This document shows positions 12,689 through 24,800 of a DNA stretch of 64,000 nucleotides, piece after piece. A program made the position numbers and the translations under genes. The notes under the pieces were generated by a model. The model was not told where the DNA came from. It saw nothing but the letters and a program-made list of their open reading frames with translations, and did no database searches. How positions within the stretch are numbered: the stretch's first letter is position 1; the number at the start of each line of letters is the position of its first letter. Origin of the DNA: Gnetum montanum (Eukaryota > Streptophyta > Gnetopsida > Gnetales > Gnetaceae); the NCBI GenBank assembly GCA_015680685.1, contig MNCI01030085.1:140397-204396 (forward strand), written 5' to 3'.

Positions 12689-13576
12689 TGATGAGCGGTG
12701 GGCACCCCCTACACCCAACCATATGAATCACAAGCGTTCACACATGATCTAGGCAAGTTTTGTGGATGGGACTAGTTGTGGCATCTAGATTGTTATGCCT
12801 TGATCACAGTTCATTGTCTTCCCACTTGGACTAGTGGCAGCTTTGTCATGTATGGTTTAGTCCAAAGTGAGGCATATGATTGTTGATGTTGTTTTGACCT
12901 TATGCTCTTCCTAAGGAGAATAGAGAAATCAATTATTTAATCTAATTAACAATAGAAAGATAAAGTGTAAACTAGCCTACGGGCAATGAGTGTTCATGCT
13001 CAACTTGTTATACACATCCTGAACCCACATATCCACTATTGGGAGTACCAAGTGCTACACTACTAGGTAAACCAAGAAATAATGCTGTTGTGATTACCTA
13101 GAAAATATGTGTTTACACTCAAAACTCATCACACTCATTCTACAAATTGATTAACTTGCATGAAATGTAGATATTAACTAAATACATGAAAAGTAAATTG
13201 CATGGAAAGTATATCTAATCTGAGTCAAAGTACTGTAATGAATAAGAATCAATCTTGATCCAATTGTCATTTATGGAATGTTTCCAAGACATTACCACTC
13301 AAGCAAGATGTTGTACAATTAACTCAGATCCACACTGTAGGCACTCACTGACTATTCTCTAAGACTACAAAATAAAAATGGAAGAGTTCAACTACTCTAT
13401 TGACAAATGAATTATTGAATAGAGCATGTGCCCAAGTGCTATATTTATAGCTAAGCTCACATCTTGCAATATTGGGTATTTGATAACATAGCATGTGCTA
13501 CAATATCAGGACTAAGATATTAGATTTCCAATATTAGATACCCAATATCGTAGCCTATGAAAAACATGATTTATCA
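12689..13576 (-). repeat. 5' LTR of element R (complete, 888 bp)
   Basis: Plus-strand ends are TGATGAGCGG and GATTTATCA, so the inverted termini TGAT/ATCA are intact. On the minus strand U3 carries decayed GATATC-type repeats (13460-13555), then the TATA box GCTATAAATATAGC (about 13439-13452), then R and U5. The PBS directly beyond 12689 makes this a 5' LTR. It is the most complete group 1 LTR in the left part of the window. Confidence 0.85.
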
Positions 13577-13577
13577 A

Positions 13578-14071
13578 TGATGGACATGGCCTTTACTATG
13601 CTGGAGCTACACACATCCATCGTTGGAGTTGGATTTTCCGTTTTTCCAAGCAATGGCCAGTGTAGTTATCACAATTTCTAGCAACTATAGCATGGCCAAT
13701 GTGGTCATCATAAATTCTTACCAATCTTCCCATGGCCAACATAGTGACCATATTTCCTAGCATATTTCAACATTACCAACATAGCTCTTCAAGGCCAACA
13801 TAGTTTAGGTGAATCCAGCATAGTAACAAAAGTCCATTTATTATTTTTATTATCTAATGTGGTTTTGATGGTCTTGGGGTGTCAAAACCTGCCACAAATG
13901 GACAATTATGCTAGGAATTAAGACTTGTTACACCTATAAACAACACCATTCTATTAGCAATCATGATAAACATTTGTAGCCTAAAATCAATAATCTTAAA
14001 GCCTATAAAAGCCAAAATTGAACATATTATTTAGTTCTAAACATTTTTTGCAACATCATAACCTTTGAAAC
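13578..14071 (+). repeat. 5' LTR of element D, first part (U3 and TATA box)
   Basis: Starts TGATGGACATGG directly after element R. It carries phrases such as GGCCAACATAGT that recur in the LTR-like block at 52200-55167. The TATA box GCCTATAAAAGCC (14001-14013) with following GTTCTAAAC-like bases matches AAGCCTATAAAGGCC near 52577. It breaks at GAAAC, where element A begins, and is inferred to resume at 31974. The left boundary is a best guess. Confidence 0.5.
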
Positions 14072-15613
14072 TATAATGATTGAAAATGTTGGTGGTTGGA
14101 ACACTGAGGTTCATTTGCACATGGCCTAACCCTGAATCTGCATGGGGGCTTGCTAGAGGCAAAGACTAGAGGCCTTGGATGGTTTGGTTGATCGAACAAG
14201 AATGTACCAGATGCAATGGGGGTGTAGCATGCTTAACCACAATGTTGATGTGAAACTATGTTAAGTGTGCAAGTGATGTTTGTAGTGTTAATGGTGTTAG
14301 TGGTGTCAATGGGGTTGAGCGTAGTTAAGAGTTTTGATGAAGTGGGCAATGTCAATGCATGTAGACCACTACCCGAGTGTAGTTTTAGGCACATCTATTT
14401 GGTTAAACAATGAAAAATATAAGTAAAATGCAAAGAAAGAGAGAGAGAGAAGTAGAAAACCACCCCAAATGGTTTTAAGTGTAGTTAACACCAAAAGGGG
14501 TTAGAAGCTACATGGTGTACAACAAGCGTAGTGGACATCATAGTCATAGTCTCAGAGATGTCTGGCCATAAAGACTGGCACTCCATCAAGGTGTCTGCAT
14601 TTTCTAGGTTGGCTACTATGGTGTACTATTGGTTGTGGTGTTCTGGTGGATTGCAGTGATTTGCAACTTTACCAATATGCCTTTGGTCTTCTCCCAAGCA
14701 CTTAGATTTTCTCATGCCAAAAAATAGCCAACCTTGAAAATGTTGAGAGCATGACTATTTATAGGTTTAGGGTAAGTAGAAAATGCAATATGACTACCAC
14801 GTGGTAGAGGGAACAATTAGGACTATGCTCTAGGTTTATGGTGTTGTGCTTTACTAGACTTTGCAAGACTGTGACTACGTTGCCAACTACATGTGTGTGC
14901 TAAGAAGACTGCAAGGTTGTGAAAAAATGCAACTCAGAGACTACACTTCGAGACTACGCTCTCCATGTTCTTGCATGGGGTCAAGTGTAGTTACAATTTT
15001 GGGGCCAAAAAGGAGATACAAAAAGAAGAATTTTGCTAACTATGCTTGCCAAAGGTGATTTGGATTTGAGCTGAGTCGTGTTGTTGTGCTATGGAGGTTG
15101 CTGGAAGTTGTTCTTGCTAACTACACTTGACTATGCTTGAGATTGGTGGAGAAAGTAGTTCCATACTTAGGAAAATTTACAAAACTTGGTCTTCATGCTG
15201 ACTATGCTCTCCACTAGAGGTTCACTACACTCTGGGTTGGGGGAGAGCATAGTCCCACTATGGAGGAAGTTTGAGAAAAAATGAGTTTCTTATAGACTAT
15301 GGTCCCCAGGGAAGGTTGACTACACTCCCAACTGGGGATGAGCATAGTCTTAAGACTTGTCAAAAATTTTGAAAACCTATGCTTATGCTCTCCACTAAAG
15401 GATGACTACACTGAGGAGCATAGTCCCAACACTTAGGAAATTTTTCTGCAACTAGCTTTGTGTGAACACTTAGAAAAAATTGCAAAATTGGTTATCATGT
15501 TGGCTATGCTCTTTAGGAGAGGCTAACTATGCTTTGGGCAATGGAGAGTGTAGTCCTAACACTTAGAAAATTTTGTAGTTGGGATGTTGTATTTTGGGTT
15601 TGGTGGTGTTTCA
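14072..15613 (-). repeat. 3' LTR of element A
   Basis: 1542 bp. The plus-strand start TATAATGATTGAAAATGTTGG corresponds to TGTAATGACTAAAAATG at 30436, with the terminal TG changed to TA. The other end is GGTGGTGTTTCA, as at 31973. The body is a series of ACTATGCTCTCCACT...GAGCATAGTC phrases, which are inverted repeats. TATA box on the minus strand: ACCTATAAATAG (14755-14766). Confidence 0.85.
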
Positions 15614-16755
15614 TTGGGTCCTCTTTGTTGATGTCTGGAGGAGTGGCCCAAGGGACATTAACAGAGAGTAGAAAAATATCACAACAAGCTTGGCACCAAC
15701 ATTGCTCTTCAATGTATGGTCAGATGTTGTTGCACCATGTGTAAGAGTGCTATGGAGAGTGGTACGCTAGATGGTAGGTGAGAGGCGAGAGTAAAAGGTG
15801 TAGGTGATGTGTTGATGGTAAAAGGATAGATGAAGTGCAAATAAGATGTTATAATGCAAGGACTTCATAGCTAATGGTGACCATGGCATTAGAGTAGCTT
15901 ACCTTGGAAAACATTGACCTCTTGTCGAAGTAGTTGTGAGAGAGTCAGTGTGGATTTAGGGTTGAATTGGTTGCGAAATTATAGTGCTGTTGGGCTACTT
16001 GGGGATTTGTTCTTTTCCTTTTTCTCTTTTTGTTTCTTTTCTCTTTTTTATTTTTACTCTTTGCTATGGGGTGAACCTACTTTGGGCTCTGCATGTTGCT
16101 AAATGCTTACTGCAAGGTGCTTTTCATCAAGTGGGTTGCATGTCACTAGATGGGCTTTACTCTAGTGTTTGTGAAACTACATCACATTTGTACGATAGGT
16201 GTTTCCTTCTTGGGATGACTTGTGTTACATTTGCCTAGGCTTTGACTAGCCAATAGAGGCTTCCCATGAGATGACTTATGTTATGTCCACCTTAGGTTCT
16301 ACGGTTTGACCTAAAGAGGGTGCCATGTGGTCATAGCACACAAACATTGAAAAATTTTCAGGGAATGAGAGGGTATTGGGATGTAGGAGTAGATGTGAGT
16401 AGGCCATAATGGGATAATGGGGATGTGCACTCTTAAGAGGCTTAGCTAGTCCAATCATGCACATTGGAGTGATGTGGTGAATTGCTGCTATGATGAGATG
16501 TGCCTTTGCACAACCGCTTAGGAATTCATCTTGCAAAAACAACTTCGAGAAGACAAGAAAACCATACAAGATGTAAATGCAAATAGACTTAGATGATAGA
16601 ATGCAGAAGGCCACACCAATGACATAGGTCACATAGATTGCTAGTGATTTATTCTAAGATTGTAGTGTGCTCACTTGCTTGGTGTAGAAGGAGGGTTGTA
16701 GTATGCTCACTTGCTTGCTTGCAAAAGGATGGAAAAAAGGTTAATAACGTGAACC
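15614..16755 (-). other. 3' untranslated region of element A
   Basis: Lies between the LTR and the minisatellite. Next to the LTR the minus strand reads AAAGAGGACCCAA, a possible degenerate polypurine tract. The open frames here (for example 118 codons at 16632-16276, minus) have no recognisable domain. I see no gene. Confidence 0.5.
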
Positions 16756-17380
16756 TAGTTTAAGGTCTTGGTAGACAATGGCTTTATTAGTTTAAGGTTA
16801 TAGTAGACCGTTGGGCCTAGTTTAATGTCCTGGAAGACCATGCTATGCTAGTTTATAGTCCTAATAGATTGCTCTATACTAGTTTAACATCTTAGTGGAC
16901 ATGTTGTGCCACTTTAGAGTCATGATTGACTACTTGTTTAAAGTCATGGTGGATGCATTGTGCCAATTTAAAATTGTGACCCAATGATGAGCTATGCTAG
17001 GTTAACGTCATAGTATACCAATGTTGTGCTAGTTTAGCATCATGGCAGATGATTTGTGCCAGTTTAGCATTGTAGCGGATGAAGGTTGTGCTAGTTTAGC
17101 ATCATGTTAGATAATCTATGCCAGTTTAGCATCATGGCAGAAAAATGCTGTGCTAGTTTAGCATCATCGTGGATGATTTGTGCTAGTTTAGTATCATGGC
17201 AGATGATCTGTTCCAATTTAGCATTGTAGCAAATGAATGCTATGCTCGTTTAGCATCGTGACGAAAGATCTATGCTAGTTTAGCATCATAGCAAATGAAT
17301 GATGTGCTAGTTTAGCATTATGGTAGATAATCTATCCCAATTTAGCATTGTAGCGAATGAATGCTTACCTTGCTTGATTA
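16756..17380. repeat. Minisatellite after integrase of element A
   Basis: About twenty units of roughly 30 bp containing (A/G)GTTTAGCATCATGGCAGATG and variants. On the minus strand the core is CTAAACTAGCA, the same core as the arrays at 25630-26070 and 34800-35010. Tandem repeats in the 3' region are a known trait of Tat/Ogre elements. Confidence 0.8.
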
Positions 17381-17384
17381 ATGT

Positions 17385-18480
17385 GCAGTGTTGCATGCTA
17401 GATGTAGTATGGCTTTTAGTGTGAATGATTTACTAGACTGGAAATCTCATTTCCATCATGATTAGTAAGCTTGAATGCTCCATTGTTGTAGGACAAAGTG
17501 ACCAGGAAAGCCCCTTTCCAATGGGCTGAGAATTGTTTTGCGGGTTCGTGAATGACCTTAAGAACTAGGTCCCCTTTCTTGATTAGGTGTTGATGCTGGT
17601 TGTGATGATGCTTTTTCCATTTCCTTATTTAGTACTACTCAATACGATCAAGCATATGCATGTGCTCTTCCTTTATTGAGTTGAGGTCTATGATTCTCAA
17701 CTCATTGTTCTAACCTTCATCGATGAAGTCTAAGAGGATTACCTAAAGTGATGGAACCTACAATTCAAGTGGAAAAACTACTTTAGATCCATAGATAAGG
17801 CTATAAGATGTCATACCTCTTACTATTTGATGTGTTATGTGATAGGCCCAAACTACATAGATGAGCTACTCATGGCATCATCTTTTGCTGTTGCTTAGCA
17901 TCTTCTTGAGAAGGTTGATGATAACCTTGTTAGTGGCCTCTACTTGGCTATTTACCTGAGGGTAGTATGGCAATGAAAAGGAGTTTTTGATGTCAAAGTG
18001 CTCACAAAAGGCTTTGGTTTTGGTGCTGCTAAATTACGGTCCATTGTACATCACTATGATTATGGGCAAACCAAAATGGATCACTATGTTATCCAACACA
18101 AACTTGCAAACCTACTACAATGTTTTCTTCCTAAAGAGGATAAATTTGACTGACTTGGTGAAATATTCCATTGTGGTTATTATGAAGTTATGCTCTGTAG
18201 AGGACTTAGGAATTTTGGGTTTGATAATGTCCAGGACCCAATATTGGAATGGCCACATGATTTGCATTGTGCAATTTAGTTGGTGGCACATGCATTAAGT
18301 TGCTATGCCACTAACAAGTGTCACATGTTTTGACTTTATAGATATAATTTCTCTCCATGTAAAGCCAATAGTAGCCTAATTGCTTGATTTTTACTACCAT
18401 TGCCCTAGGTGCTATGTGACCTCCAGACAGTCCTTCATGGACTTGCTCAACGATTATTTTTGCTTTATTTTCACTTACGC
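17385..18480 (-). pseudogene. pol: Integrase of element A
   Basis: On the minus strand the zinc-binding HHCC region reads HEGLSGGHIAPRAM, then GYYWLYMERN and KTCDTC (about 18450-18310). The catalytic core follows with VMYNGP, where the usual SDNG is mutated, and PYYPQVNSQVEATNK, which keeps the catalytic Glu (about 18060-17930). The C-terminal part reads GDLVLK and AHWKGAF..GAFKLTNHDGNEI (about 17570-17440). Integrase joins the DNA copy to the host genome. Several stops and the altered second Asp motif show it is dead. Placement after the second RNase H fits the Tat order. Confidence 0.8.
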
Positions 18481-18779
18481 AGGTTAGTAGTATTCCATTT
18501 TAGGATTTATGAAATAATGTGTTATCACTTATGATAATGTACTATCATGAACATTTATGTACTACATCCTTTTGAGTAGTGGTTAAGTGTTGTTGAGGCT
18601 CACCTTATAGAAGGTATGCCTTAATATCATCGTACCACTCTTTTGCACAGGTGGTGCTAATTGCAACTATGGATGCATCTTCAATGGTTTATGTGATAAG
18701 TGTAGTGCAATGTGCCATTGAGGTGGGCAATGTGTTGAACATGCTAGGTGCTATGCTAAGGGCTAATGTTGCAACTGCA

Positions 18780-19100
18780 TAGGCAATGACATGTTTACTT
18801 CAAGGGATGTGTTGGACATTAGCAACTACAAAGTATTTGAACAAGTGTTTTTCCAAGTCGCAATAATGCTATAAATGTTGTGCTTTATAGGAGTAGACTT
18901 ATATTACTTGATTAACCACTAGTTTTGAATTGCCTCAGATCAGTATGTGTTGGATTCCTAGGTCACGTGCTACAAGGATGCCTCATAGGAGACCTTCATA
19001 TTTTGCCATGTTATTAGTGCAAGGAAATGAAAAACAATATGTGAAGGGTCAGATCTCCTTGAAGGAAATGCAGAAGTGCCTCATAGTCATCAAGCACTTG
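18780..19100 (-). pseudogene. pol: Second (archaeal-type) RNase H of element A
   Basis: The minus strand gives CTNNMAKYEGLL at 19022-18985, then GILVARDLGIQHILI and GNSKLVVNQV. These correspond to the pattern CTNNMAEYEA...GDSKLVINQV of the extra RNase H domain of Tat elements. The domain degrades RNA in RNA-DNA hybrids. The same domain occurs in D near 57030 (CINNVEKYEGLI). Stops within the stretch mark it as inactive. Confidence 0.75.
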
Positions 19101-19129
19101 GCTAACATTGCTGACGTGCTTGTCTGAGA

Positions 19130-19743
19130 ATTTAGGGTGTATGGTAGCTTGATCATCTACTAGTTAAGCCATGAGTTGTGTAGCTATAGCTTGACCTTTC
19201 ATTGAGGCTTGTGTGACATAATGTAGGTTAAACTCCATTGTTATTTATTTCCATTGTGCAATGTGACTACTTTCATAGATATTCATTGTTATAGCTCAGA
19301 GTATGTTGTTCTTGCAAATGATGTTAACCTAACTATGGAAGAGGTAATTCCTCCACTTATTTAGTTAGAAGACTAGGAAAAGGCAATGCCTCTCCACATC
19401 ATTGTATCTCATTTCATGGGCTAGTTGGGGATCTAGGCTTGGCATGTCCTTGTATGACCATGCAAACACATTGATTTTATTGTTATGTACTTTAGCAATG
19501 TCTTGAGCGTATTAGGGTTTTAACGAGGAGCTTAGTTTTAGCGTTCTCACCTCATCGTTATGCACTACCATAGGGATCTCAATAAGGGAATCCTTTGTGA
19601 CATCCCTTGCCTCTAGGTTAAGGGTCTTAACTAAATGGTCAAGCTACTTGAGGTATAGGCAATGAGAGTCAATGCATTGCTTAATGAGGCCTTGGAAGGA
19701 CCAAAGCTGAGAAGATATGATCATGCATAGCTATGTCATATTC
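19130..19743 (-). pseudogene. pol: RT start fused to RNase H by an internal deletion, element A
   Basis: From 19743 the minus strand reads a pol N-terminal segment: LEARDVTKDSLIEIPMVVHN, then KLSSSLKP and VFAWSYKDMPSLDPQLAHEM. This parallels 55330-55600 in D. At about 19430 it jumps directly to RNase H sequence (DVERHCLFLVF...NKWRNYLF). The RT fingers, palm and the YVDD box are absent. A possible 3' splice site (TTTATTTTGTAG, then GAA) lies at 19744/19743, exactly where the homology to D pol begins. The copy cannot reverse-transcribe. Confidence 0.75.
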
Positions 19744-19799
19744 CTACAAAATAAACCAGAAAAAAATTGTCAAGTGACACCTATTTTAACAAAGTTAAT

Positions 19800-21700
19800 A
19801 TTCATGACTGAGAAAAAAAGAAATCCAATAAAATTTGCTTAAGCATGCATGTAAATTTCTATGGGAGGTAAATTTGTTTGCATTTGTTTTAGGTCTTAGC
19901 AAGTTGTAGATGCACCAAAAATGGCATTTCAAGGAGGGTTAGTCATCCTTGAGAGTGGAATTAACTTGCACATTTGTAGGATAGTGAAAAATCATGGTTT
20001 TGGGCTAAGTATGATTGACTATGCTCTCACCCAACTACGCTCTCCACTGGGCATTCAGTGTGGAGTGTAGTCCCAGGTTGGTGGGTCTCTCGTGGTGGTT
20101 GGGGGGGGGGGGGNTGGGGGTATTTAGGCATGGTTTTATCATGGTAACTTGTCATTTTTTCCATTTCATAGTGATGTTGGGAGCGTAGCCTCATTTTTTT
20201 CTGCCATCACTATTAGTGGATAGCGTAGTTGGGGAAAAGATGATGTAGTAGAGTGGACACCTTCACCCAAGGTTGGTGAACATTGCCAAGGGAGAGAGAG
20301 TGTTGGGTCATTTGCCGCAGGCACACGTGGAGGATAGGAGGCAGTTGATGTTAGCCAAGTACATCAACTATGCTCTCCCCCTTGCCTCCATTTTCTATTT
20401 TGTTTTTTTTTTGATTTTTCAGATTAAGGGCTTGGGGATTTGTAGCTGCGTGGTGTTGGGGCCTTGCACATGCACTACACGGTGTAGCCATAGGGGCCAT
20501 GGTTGCCACTAAGTAGCATGGAACCATTGTAAGGGCCATGGCTACAATCATAGTTTTGCATTTTTGCAATGGTAGGGAGGGTGCATGTCTATCTTCTGGT
20601 GTACTTTGTTATTTTTTATGCTTTGTCATGATGTAGAATCTAGGTTTGCAAATCGGCCAAGGCACACGTGTGGGGTTTTGGGTTGTGTGTTGGTTGGGGC
20701 ACGCATGTGGGGCTTTGGGGCATGAGGATCTTGGGACCCTATGCATGATGCTCTGTAGCTCAACTGCAAGGGCCATAGTCGTGGTTGTGTGATGTAGCAT
20801 GGCTATAGGGGGAGGGGTCAAAGCTACCATTGTGCATCATCATTATTCTTCCCACTTCATTTTTTTCTTTATTTTAGAGCATAGGGTTTGAGATTTTCTT
20901 CTTTGGCATGGGGCTTAGGGTCCCATGTCTTGCATGTTGCAATGCAGCTATAGGGGTTGTAGCTGCCATTGCCCTCTACACAGCATAGCTATAGGAGCTT
21001 CAGCCATCATTGCCCTTCATGGGGCATGACTATGATTGATGCTAGGTTTTAGTAGTAGCGGGGGTGCTAAGGTGGGCACTACAAGAAAAGGGTTTTGCCA
21101 CATTATTTTCTTCATTTCAATTTTTTCTTTTGGCAACTTAAGGTCACTCCTAGGCATGGCCATAGGGGCCATGGCTACTAGTGTGTTGGGGCTTGTGTTG
21201 TTGGTTTTTTCCTAGGCATAGCACTCAGAGCCCTGCACATTACACACCACAGGATGACCAAGATTGCACCCCATAGCACAACCACAAGGGATGTGATTGC
21301 AATTGATAGTGGGGTTTGTGCATCTATTTTTTTCTTTTTGTTATTTAGTCATGGCGTGGATGTGGCCTACCATGACAGTGGGGGTAAAGTGGGGCTTGTT
21401 CGAGCTTAATGGGTGCAGCACTATGGGGATACTATGCCCTCCACAGTCATGGGACTATGCTCTCTATGCATTGAGAGGGTAGTCAGCTAAGTGTTTGCTA
21501 AAATGCCTATTTTGCTAAGTTTTTACCAAAATGTCTATTTTTTTGGGACTACACTCTCCATTAGGGTAGTCCAGAGTTAGTCAAAATTTTGTCATTTTGG
21601 GACTACGCGCTCCACTAATGTAGTACAAAGTTAAAATTTTGACAAAATTTTATTAACTATGCATGATACTAAACTTACAAAATATAGCGTTAAGCCTATC
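19800..21700 (-). repeat. LTR-like block inside element A
   Basis: Contains phrases typical of the A LTR: ACTATGCTCTCACCCAACTA (20022-20041, compare 31201-31220), CTCTCCACT...GAGTGTAGTCCC, and GGGACTACGCGCTCCACTAA near 21600. Between them is GGCCATGGCTACCAT-like repetitive sequence (about 20450-21200), a G run with one N at 20101-20120, and no gene. It lies between the antisense ORF and the RT segment; D has an LTR-like block in the equivalent place. Confidence 0.5.
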
Positions 21701-21899
21701 AAAACGTGTTATACCCTACACCCATGGGGCCCTAGGACATATTGCTAAAATTGCATTTCTGCTAATTTATGTTAATAATTCATAACATGTATCTTGAAAT
21801 TTTGCATCTATGTGTGTATACTAACAGCTTGTCTATTGCTAATGCCCATTCTGATAGTGGTTAAGCTTGTGGGCATCTTATGTTGCATGAGCGAACCCA

Positions 21900-24800
21900 T
21901 CCCTAACACACATACACTATATATGCGAGTGGACCATTAGGTTATGTGGTTCCAACCAAGAGTTCGGGAGTTCCTAGAATACCTATTGTAGTAATTTAGT
22001 ATGATCATGTGGTCACACTTGATAGTTGAGGCTACTAGTGCTATCACCAAGATGCTGCTACCTAGGGCTAACTGAAGCATCCTGAGTTCATCTTAGATGA
22101 GCCCACTACAAATGTTGATGGGGTAGGAGGCTTAGGAAGAGGTCCTAGGAGCATTCGATAGTTATCTAGAGTATGGCACATGTTAAAGTTTGCTTGTTAT
22201 AATAAGAGAAACACACTTTTTATTACGTAGTAGGTGCATACCCTGTTCCAGAACCCACTTGTATCTATCTACTGCACCGAAGAGTAAGTGCTTTTATGGC
22301 TCTTGTAGTGTTTTGTGTTCTTTGCTCATGTTAAATTACTAATGGCTTGTGGTTAATGCCAAGTTTAGGGTTGATGAGGAGGGCTTGCATGATGTGGAAG
22401 ATTCTCTAACCTTAGCCTACATTGCCCTAGAGGTATTCTCATCTAGCATGAATGTTTGGGCAACTGTGATTGAGTAGGTGGGGCATGATCTAAAAGCCTA
22501 CATTTTTCAATACTCAAAGGCATATGAGTAATGCAGGATCCATGGCTGGTTGGATGAGGAGTGGACTATTGGTAAGATTAACACCGAGGAGGTGTTTGCA
22601 ACATCAGCCCCATCTCACACCCTATTTATGCCACATGCATATCTATGTTTTGGCTCATGTGCTTACTTGTGTATGCCTCTTAGTTTGCCTTATTTGCATG
22701 ATGTTAACATTGTTTTGCTTTGTGTTGTAGCTTTGGTTACTTCAGCTGAGGTGATAGTGATTACCACGGGTTACATAGAGGCCAGCCTCATCATGAAATA
22801 TGGTGATGTAGAGGGTGCGCAACATTGGCTATGCCACAAAGTGCTAGATGTACTGACAACTTTGCTCACACATGCGGGGTTAATGGACCTATTCTTGATC
22901 CTTAGCCTGAGTATCTTGGTCATCGAAATGTTCACCATCATCAACTCCTTCAGCAACAATGTTAGGCAGTTTTTCACTTGGGTGCGTAGTGTGATGGTAA
23001 TGTTGACCTTAGCAAAGCCTTCTTTACTAATCTCTTTGGCATCCTTGCTGATGGCCTGACGATTGTCAATAAGGCTAGCAAGGACGTGGGTTGTAGAGGG
23101 GAGATCAAGGACTGGTTGGGGGCCACTCGATCTCACAAAGGCATACTAATCAAAGATGTGTTAGTGCCTAAGGTGTACGAGTTCTACCCTCTATTTCGTG
23201 CTCATGCCTTTCCAAAGTTGCTTTCCCAAGGAAAAATCCTAGGGGTGGAATAGGAATGGGTGATGAAGGAGGTGATACTAGAGGGTATAAGGTTCAATTG
23301 GGCTATGTACATATTCACTAGCCTTCATGTAGAGATTTTTAGGCTTTGATTCAATTTCAAGGTGAGGTCCCATGCCCATTTGACATTCTTTGTAGGATAC
23401 TTGGAAAGGTTTGTAGAGCTTTTGGTCATGTAAGATAATGGATGATGGATGGTGTAGAACCATGAGAAGATGTCCAAGCCATGGATCAAGCATATGTTCT
23501 TGACCACACATGTGTCCAACCCCCAAGGGGAACAATGAGTCATTATTAGTAATGACCAAGGGTCCTGTGGGGGATTCACATTATTTGTATGATAGTATAG
23601 GTGAGGGTCCTCCAGTTGGCATCAGAGATGTGAGCAAGGCAGATTGCTACATAGCAGAGATGGTGAGGCTATTTAAGGCCAAGATCAAAAGGCTACATCC
23701 TCAAGAGGAAGCTACCTTTGAGATCAAGAAGCTAAGTAGCAAAAGGATCTACATCAAACTACAAAGCTTACGAGCAGATGTTGTAGGTTAGTATGTGTAG
23801 CTTCTTAGACACCTTAGTTATATTCATGTATATATTATTATTTTTATGTTTTTCTATTATGCTATAATCTTAATTAGCTAATGATGTAATATGTGTAATG
23901 ATGTGTTATATGTGTATGTCTTTTAATTGCAAAAAAAGAAGAGAGGGTTGTAAGAGTAGCAACTAAAGCGACATTGGAGGAAGTGCCTCCTCAGGTTGAG
24001 GAGGAGGTGGCCCATGGAGATGAGCTTCACAAGGTAGTAGAGGTCCTCCAATAGTTGGAGGAAGAGGTGTTGCTCCAACCTAACAAGGATGATTTTAAAA
24101 CTTTGTTTGATGCTATGTAGCTAGGTGAGCCTCCTACATTGACACCTGAGGGCTTGTTAGGTAATCTATTTTTATTGTGATCTTTCTTCCCTTATTTTCT
24201 TTGCTAATTGAATTGTTGTATTATAGCATCAAATGTTCCTACCAATGGTTCCAAATATACCTACTACATGGAGCCATGGGTAGATGTGCTGGATAAATTT
24301 TCCTTCATGAAAGGCATTGTTGAGGACATGGTGAACTGTTTGTGATAAGCAAACCTAGAGCTCATTATGTGTGCAATGTTGTTTTGCTTTTTGCTATCTT
24401 GTTTACTGATTAAACGCTTAGTTTTTGGTTGAGATTAACTAGTTGTTGTATGCTTATAGGTCCTAATCTTTAGTGGGATCCAAGCAAGGTGGCCAAGGTG
24501 GATGCCTTGCCCAACCTTCCTCCCAAAGTTGATTAGGTGCCTTGTCATATGTATGAGACATCGAACAAGTATGTACTTTCCTATGTGAAGGCATTGTGGA
24601 TCTACAGGTGCTTAAATGAGCACTTGTGGAAATGCATGCACAAACTATAGGAGAGGGTGACTAGCCAGGATGAGAAGATCAAGGATCTTCAATCCAGATA
24701 TGACTTCATAGTGGCTAGATCATGGGGAGATGGCACCCAGCATACCTCTGAGATTAAGTATGCTAGATATTGGATAGCTCTTAGAGGTAAGAATGAGGCC

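Larger units (their letters stand above)
10264..13576 (-). mobile_element. Athila-like element R, minus strand, internally deleted
   Basis: Reading the minus strand: complete 5' LTR (13576-12689), PBS (12687-12670), gag (12565 to about 10473), then directly the last 209 bases of an LTR (10472-10264). A deletion has removed everything from the end of gag into the 3' LTR, including any pol. The flanking five bases (TATAA on the left, ATGAT on the right) do not match, so either a boundary is rearranged or the duplication has decayed. Confidence 0.65.

Noticed and set aside
10264-13576. Element R as a clean nested insertion in the 3' LTR of Q
   Set aside because: The flanking bases TATAA and ATGAT do not match and the Q LTR does not continue after 13576.
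16756-17380. Possible CRISPR-like array of direct repeats
   Set aside because: Units are imperfect, head to tail without distinct spacers, and lie in a plant retrotransposon; it is a minisatellite.
20092-20125. G-run with an N as a possible G-quadruplex element
   Set aside because: A single homopolymer run with an ambiguous base is more likely a sequencing weakness than a designed motif.
22771-23136. Minus-strand frame of 121 codons inside element A
   Set aside because: It is the shadow of exon 3 of the antisense ORF, which is supported on the plus strand by a second copy in D.
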